From: Desulfocapsa sp.
Lineage (GTDB): Bacteria > Desulfobacterota > Desulfobulbia > Desulfobulbales > Desulfocapsaceae
NCBI GenBank assembly: GCA_022712975.1
Contig: JAFLJO010000167.1
Location: 1 to 39,913 of the forward strand
DNA length: 39,913 bases
Direction: 5' to 3'
Shown here: in pieces, positions 36,328 through 39,913 of the stretch
How the letters are laid out: each line of letters begins with the position of its first letter
How positions within the stretch are numbered: position 1 is the first letter of the stretch
Made by a program: the position numbers and the translations under genes
The notes under the pieces: generated by a model
Told to the model about the DNA's origin: nothing
Database searches by the model: none
The model's input: only the letters and a program-made list of their open reading frames with translations

Positions 36328-36352
36328 CCGTGCGTACGGTTTCCGTACACGG
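36328..36352 (-). mobile_element. Group II intron-like hairpin fragment
   Basis: On the minus strand, AGCCGTGTACGGAAACCGTA followed by CGCACGGTTTGATGAG resembles the hairpin found beside reverse-transcriptase genes of bacterial group II introns. No reverse-transcriptase frame is present, so this is at most a remnant. The assignment is from memory of the motif. Confidence 0.4.
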
Positions 36353-36533
36353 CTTTCCGATATCCTTCACTGTGAGGCTTGCTCATTTTTCACTGCTTGG
36401 CCTTACAATAAAGCTTCCTCTGTTGTTAAATGTCATTAAGAGTTTTGGAGAAGACCTATATCCTAAAGGAAAACCTGCCGTATTAACCCCGAAGAGTGAC
36501 GACTTCAGAAAGTTAGAATCATGGTGTTTTTTG

Positions 36534-36596
36534 GGGAAAGGGAAGCATCATAAGGTAGCAATGGTTGCTTGCATTAAAAGTTATTACGAATTTTAA
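36534..36596 (+). pseudogene. IS110-family transposase C-terminal remnant
   Basis: The last codons before a TAA read GKHHKVAMVACIKSYYEF, resembling the GK-x-x-KVA-x-x-AC-(M/I)-(R/K) end of IS116/IS110/IS902 transposases. The remainder of the element is absent. Confidence 0.4.
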
Positions 36597-36676
36597 ATGT
36601 CATGACCAAAAATGGATGAAGATAAAGTGTTTCTGAATAGTTACTGCTTCTTTTTGTTGAGGGCTGGGAGATGTTG

Positions 36677-36780
36677 TTTTCAGCTTGACAACTTTGAATC
36701 CTGCCCCCCATTTTTTTCTCTTTTGTTCTGCCTCTTTTGTTCTGCCTCTTTTGGTCGTTTTTTTATCGTGGTCTGTTCCC
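36677..36780 (+). repeat. Repeated intergenic block, copy 1
   Basis: Contains TTTTCAGCTTGACAACTTTG then AATCCTG (36677-36703), a short tandem of TTTTGTTCTGCC units, and TTTTATCGTGGTCTGTTCCC (36761-36780). Both blocks recur in slightly diverged form at 38003-38030 and 38282-38319. Confidence 0.65.
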
Positions 36781-37016
36781 GATTGTTTCTCCGATTGTTT
36801 CTGAAAGTTTGACCCCACTTGTTTGCTAGCCTGACCACTGCCCATTTATTCCTACCAAAATCTTGTCATCTAGCGTAGTCATGTGTATACTTATATTCAG
36901 ATTCAATAAGGTTTAATAGATATCATTCGTCCCATGCTCTTAGTGTATCTCTCGTTTCTCCGTTTCGGCGTGGAAACGCATAAAAACAAAATATTTTTTG
37001 CAAAAGATGCCTTCTT

Positions 37017-37917
37017 ATGGCTGACCACGATCATAGTTATAAACAGCTATTCAGTAATCCTGAGCTTATACGTGATTTATTAAAAGACTTTATACTTGAA
37101 GACTGGGTAAAAGATCTTGACCTTCACACATTAGAGCGAGTGAGTGGTAGTTATGTAACCGATGACCTGCGTGAACGTGAAAATGATATTATCTGGCGTG
37201 TTCGCTTGGGTAGTAGTTGGCTCTATGTTTATCTTCTGATAGAATTCCAATCTACAGTTGATAAGTTTATGGCTCTTAGGTTGCTCAATTACCTGACCTT
37301 ATTGTATCAGGATTTGCAGAAAACCGATAATCTGTCGCCTGACGGTAAACTGCCTCCGGTGTTGCCATTGGTTCTTTATAATGGTCAAAGGAAATGGAAT
37401 GCCCCTATACATTTTTCTGAACTTATACAGGACATTACAGGTGGATTGAGTAAATATCGTCCTGACTTTCGATATCTTCTTCTCGAAGAAAACCTGTATA
37501 ACAACGAAGATTTACCAACACGTAATCTAGTCAGTGCCGTTTTTAAGCTGGAAAAAAGCCGAAACCCTGAAGATATGAGAGAGCTTGTTAGTACTCTTAT
37601 TGTGTGGCTTAAGGCTCCAGACAAGGAAAATATTCGTCGTTCCTTTGCTGTATGGATCAATCGGGTTTTACTGCCTCTACATATGCCAGGGCAGGAGATA
37701 CCTAATCTAAAAAATTTATTGGAGATAGAATGGAAAAAAGAAGGTATGCGAGAAGGTATCTCAGACCTGTTACATCAGCAAATGACTCAAAAATTTGGAA
37801 CACGCCCCTGAGTTGGAATCGAAATTAACCAATGCTGATAACGCACAACTATTTCTATGGGCTAAGAGAATCCTTACCGCTAACTCCATTGGTGACGTGT
37901 TTGGACACTGGAATTGA
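37017..37917 (+). pseudogene. Rpn/YhgA-family nuclease (PD-(D/E)xK) gene with one-base frameshift
   Basis: The first 264 codons (to TGA at 37811) encode an Rpn-type recombination-promoting nuclease/transposase_31 protein: DHDHSYKQLFSNPELIRDLL at residues 3-22 and the nuclease core with YLLIEFQSTVDKFMALRLLN around 75-95. Removing one C from the run CCCC at 37805-37808 continues the frame as GTRPELESKLTNADNAQLFL, then WAKRILTANSIGDVF, to TGA at 37915-37917, which is the family's usual C-terminal segment. So the gene is either truncated by a one-base insertion or the run is a sequencing error. The nuclease core is intact and may still act. Rpn proteins are usually found in accessory regions with repeats, as here. 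Confidence 0.8.
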
Positions 37918-37960
37918 TATAAGATGTCGCTCATCAATCTTTGGTAGTCCAACGTTTTTT

Positions 37961-38006
37961 CGTTCCCACGCTCCAGTGCAGCATGAGGGAACGGATTTTT
38001 TATTTT
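37961..38006 (+). terminator. Possible terminator or REP hairpin after the Rpn gene
   Basis: CGTTCCC (37961-37967) pairs with GGGAACG (37987-37993) and is followed by GATTTTTTATTTT. The long loop and REP-like sequence make either reading possible. Confidence 0.45.
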
Positions 38007-38319
38007 CAACTTAATAACTTGGAATCCTGACCTCAGGGACTTAAATTAAATAATTTTGTTCCCTTTTTTTTCATCTTTTGACAAGAAAATAAATCTGCCA
38101 CATTTTTCAGTGAAAAGCTGTTCTTTTTACCCCTAAAATGGAATAGTTGGCCTAGTAACATCAACTACTTACCAAGCATAGGATTCGATGTTTCACTGTT
38201 ATATCAATTAGTTATCGTGGATCGACCCCATTTCCCATGACATTTTCCATGCCACCCCATTTTCCATGCGTTTGTTCTGCGTTTTTTGGCCGTTTCTTTT
38301 TTTTATCGTGGTCTGCCCC
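38003..38319 (+). repeat. Repeated intergenic blocks, copy 2
   Basis: TTTTCAACTTAATAACTTGG then AATCCTG at 38003-38029, and TTTTTTATCGTGGTCTGCCC near 38299-38318 preceded by a GTTTGTTCTGCG segment. These match blocks of copy 1 at 36677-36780, with the Rpn gene between the copies. Confidence 0.65.
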
Positions 38320-38366
38320 TTATGTTGCGAGTGCGCCTACCCCCAATTATTTCACTGCGCTCACGT

Positions 38367-38398
38367 TAAGTCAATAAATCAACAACGTCCCCTTTCCC
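38367..38398 (+). repeat. 32-bp perfect direct repeat, copy 1
   Basis: Starts TAAGTCAATAAATCAACAAC and ends CCCCTTTCCC; identical to 39200-39231. The PIN toxin pair lies between the copies. Confidence 0.9.
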
Positions 38399-38420
38399 GG
38401 TCTGTCCTCGTTTTACGCAG

Positions 38421-38639
38421 TCATACTTTTTTATTCTTACTAGCCTCAATTTCAGCAAATAAACTATTAACTGTATATTTTTTTTGCCATTCGTCTCTGT
38501 CTACCGTGTAATTACCATACCCTTTATCATATTGTTGTATGAATCGAATCAGGTTTGATGTTCCAAGTTTCTTTTGCAATAAACCAAAAGCTGTTTGTTG
38601 GATTTCGTAATCAGTTTTATAGCTTCTTGCCACACTCAT
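38421..38639 (-). CDS. Small partner of the PIN toxin, probable antitoxin
   Basis: A 72-residue basic/acidic mixed protein beginning MSVARSYKTDYEIQQTAFGL and ending in a lysine-rich tail. Its ATG overlaps the PIN gene stop (TAATG), so it is translationally coupled. Position and size suggest an antitoxin, although no standard antitoxin fold is recognised. A seven-codon longer frame exists but lies inside the PIN gene. Confidence 0.65.
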   Translation of the reverse strand: MSVARSYKTDYEIQQTAFGLLQKKLGTSNLIRFIQQYDKGYGNYTVDRDEWQKKYTVNSLFAEIEASKNKKV

Positions 38640-39073
38640 TATAATACCTCTTCTAACCATTGTAATGGGTTCTTAACTTTTACACTAAACCCTTTGACTA
38701 TATTCGCTTTTTTTATAAACCTGTCATCTACTGTTAGTAATATATCTGAGTAATTTTCTGCACAAGCTAAGTGCATTGCATCAAAAGCTTGTAATCCAAA
38801 TTTTCCAAAGTAATTGGCCCTGTCCTTAATTTCACTTGTTAAGCTTATGGTTTTATGCGCCATTTGATTGATTCCGTATAAGTTTATGCGTCTCTTTGCA
38901 TCAGCTGTATTCGATATTTCGTATACAAGAACATCGCTAGAAAGCAACTCCCATACTTCTTTCTCAACCAAATCAATAATTGTTTTTATTGCCTCAGATT
39001 CCAAGTGAATACGTGGCTTTGATTGATCATCATAGGGCCTATTAAGGCAACAATTATCCATATAAATTTTCAT
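38639..39073 (-). CDS. PIN-domain ribonuclease toxin (VapC-like)
   Basis: A 144-residue PIN protein. The first acidic residue is in KIYMDNCCLNRPYDD (D6), a middle acidic residue lies in LVYEISN, and the terminal acidic set is in FDAMHLACAENYSDILLTVD followed by D. This DNCCLNRPYDD subclass is common in accessory loci of many bacteria and is thought to act as toxin ribonuclease. It comes first in a two-gene unit with the small partner. There is no strong ribosome-binding site. Confidence 0.82.
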   Translation of the reverse strand: MKIYMDNCCLNRPYDDQSKPRIHLESEAIKTIIDLVEKEVWELLSSDVLVYEISNTADAKRRINLYGINQMAHKTISLTSEIKDRANYFGKFGLQAFDAMHLACAENYSDILLTVDDRFIKKANIVKGFSVKVKNPLQWLEEVL

Positions 39074-39199
39074 AAGAACAGATTACAACATGAGCTGAAG
39101 TATTGCTATAAAATTGAAAGTCCATTTTTTTTAAGGAATATTGGGTCTGTCCCTGATTGTTTCAGTTCAGTAAGTTGGCTTGGTCCGACCCTATTTGGC

Positions 39200-39231
39200 T
39201 AAGTCAATAAATCAACAACGTCCCCTTTCCC
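39200..39231 (+). repeat. 32-bp perfect direct repeat, copy 2
   Basis: Identical to 38367-38398, 833 bases away, and followed by a similar GGTCTG-CC segment. The flanks contain GGTCTGTCCCTGATTGTTTC-like text (39146 onward) related to the other intergenic blocks. Confidence 0.9.
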
Positions 39232-39297
39232 TCTAGGTCTGCCCACTATTCTCTCAATTATTATGGTCGGTGATTTTTAATAGACAAATAACAAAGA

Positions 39298-39327
39298 TTG
39301 ACAATTCTTGTTACTTTTTGGTAAAAT
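39298..39327 (+). promoter_or_regulatory. Strong sigma-70-type promoter of parDE
   Basis: TTGACA (39298-39303) and TAAAAT (39322-39327) are 18 bases apart, about 35 bases before the parD start. ParD should repress it. Confidence 0.75.
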
Positions 39328-39362
39328 AGGAGTAGATACTAACCATACAAGAGGGAATGAAC

Positions 39363-39635
39363 ATGAATGTGTCACTGACTCCAGAGCTAGATCAATTTGT
39401 ACAAAACAAGATAACAAGTGGATTGTATAAGTCTGCTAGTGAGGTTGTCCGTGAAGGTTTGCGGCTACTACACGCTAGAGACAAGCTTAAAGACAAACAG
39501 CTTGAAGCTCTAAAGACAGATATCCATAAGGGTGTGGCCTCGCTTGAAGCAGGGGAAGGAGTAGGGATGATTGGCAACCTTTTCACCTTGATCAAAGAAA
39601 GAGGAGAAAAAAAAATAGTTACTGAAGCCAAATGA
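39363..39635 (+). CDS. parD: ParD-type ribbon-helix-helix antitoxin
   Basis: About 90 residues with the ParD/CopG signature VSLTPELDQFVQNKITSGLY followed by KSASEVVREGLRLL. The N-terminal ribbon-helix-helix binds the operator and the C-terminal region wraps the toxin. Two ATGs are possible (39357 and 39363); GAGGG at 39351-39355 is spaced correctly only for 39363. The tail is slightly longer than in many ParD proteins. The stop overlaps the parE ATG. Confidence 0.9.
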   Translation: MNVSLTPELDQFVQNKITSGLYKSASEVVREGLRLLHARDKLKDKQLEALKTDIHKGVASLEAGEGVGMIGNLFTLIKERGEKKIVTEAK

Positions 39636-39913
39636 GAAAAGTCCTCTTTTCTCCGGAGGCAATAGAAGACCTTGAAAATATCTGGGTCTATATTGCTCAG
39701 AATAGCCCAACCCAGGCAGATTGTTTTTTGGATAAACTGGAAACTCTTTGCAAAGAAGATCTCTCCTTATTCCCCCAAATAGGAAGCGGGCGAGATTATC
39801 TTAGTCCTGGAGTGCTTGCCTTACCGTTTCGGAACTATATGATCTATTATCGTTGTATTGAAGAACGAGTAGAAATAGTAAGGGTCTTGCATGGCTCAAG
39901 AGATATGGGGGGA
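39632..39913 (+). CDS. parE: ParE-type toxin, cut by the window end
   Basis: The 94 codons present begin MRKVLFSPEAIEDLENIWVY and include GSGRDYLSPGVLALPFRNYM and EIVRVLHGSRD, the RelE/ParE fold. ParE proteins poison DNA gyrase. Typical members have about 95-105 residues, so only a few are missing beyond the window. The ATGA overlap with parD gives coupled translation. Confidence 0.92.
   Translation, partial: MRKVLFSPEAIEDLENIWVYIAQNSPTQADCFLDKLETLCKEDLSLFPQIGSGRDYLSPGVLALPFRNYMIYYRCIEERVEIVRVLHGSRDMGG

Larger units (their letters stand above)
35942..37016. other. Long intergenic region of mobile-element debris
   Basis: About 1.1 kb without an intact gene. In order it holds a structured inverted repeat (35989-36035), a group II intron-like hairpin (36328-36352), an IS110-like transposase tail (36534-36596), and T-rich repeated blocks also found at 38000-38320. 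A minus-strand frame at 36098-36295 is open for 65 codons but has no recognised family. Confidence 0.6.
37918..38420. other. Intergenic region with repeats and no gene
   Basis: Holds a hairpin CGTTCCC...GGGAACG (37961-37993) followed by T-rich sequence, copy 2 of the repeated blocks, several CCCCATTTTCCATG-like direct motifs at 38225-38270, and the first copy of the 32-bp repeat. No open frame has a recognisable product. Confidence 0.55.

Noticed and set aside
37385..38014. Several short frames overlapping the Rpn gene
   Set aside because: They are antisense or out-of-frame shadows. Only the frameshift continuation to 37917 has family similarity.
1..39913. CRISPR arrays, rRNA genes and prophage
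   Set aside because: No regularly spaced repeats, no rRNA sequence and no phage structural genes were seen. The repeated blocks are too few and irregular for CRISPR.

Overview
The window looks like chromosomal DNA of a moderate-GC sulfate- or sulfur-metabolising Desulfobacterota, most like the Desulfobulbales. The reasons are an Hmc-type 16-haem cytochrome complex, Hdr/Flx electron-transfer genes, a tRNA-Leu/tig pair, cdaA-cdaR-glmM, and two probable selenoproteins of families known in this phylum. The taxonomic call is inference from gene content only.

Layout. 1-5245 is housekeeping: trigger factor and a tRNA-Leu(UAG) on the minus strand, then a DsbA-like periplasmic thioredoxin, phoH and a fused ybeY-pdxJ on the plus strand, then tRNA-Leu(UAA) with a terminator. 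5280-7338 is a hipA-hipB module and a decayed spacer. 7339-20858 (possibly starting at 22105) is one long minus-strand operon. In transcription order it holds hmcA (16 haems), hmcB, hmcC, hmcD, a membrane iron-sulfur protein with an HdrC-like tail, hdrB, hdrA, flxD, flxC, flxB, flxA and a ferritin-like protein. 22247-31643 carries tRNA-Gln, a MEMO-family gene, cysS, an AmpG-like transporter, mutY, a small PGPGW membrane protein, a four-helix-bundle remnant and a giant AsmA/DUF748 protein. 31983-35941 holds cdaA-cdaR-glmM and an OmpW porin. 35942-39913 is an accessory tail of mobile-element debris, repeated intergenic blocks, an Rpn-type nuclease gene with a frameshift, a PIN-domain toxin pair and parDE.

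The main result is the 13-kb operon. It puts a periplasm-to-membrane Hmc conduit, a cytoplasmic HdrABC module and an NAD(P)H-linked FlxABCD module in one transcription unit. HdrC is not a separate gene: its two-cluster domain is fused to the HmcE/F-like membrane subunit, which would tie the soluble Hdr-Flx complex to the membrane. Two genes in the unit appear broken by UGA codons but are intact if UGA is read as selenocysteine: hdrA (UGA 14039-14041, Sec60) and flxD (UGA 10937-10939, Sec67). Each UGA sits at a position where homologues carry Cys or Sec and is followed at the expected distance by a bacterial-SECIS-like hairpin. An ordinary gene caller would annotate a headless hdrA and a truncated flxD.

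Smaller points of interest are the ybeY-pdxJ fusion with an internal ribosome-binding site, a 26-bp tandem duplication that rewrites the C-terminus of the DsbA-like protein, a one-base frameshift in the Rpn gene, a DGG motif in place of DGA in CdaA, and a Uma2 remnant whose stop overlaps the GTG start of ompW.
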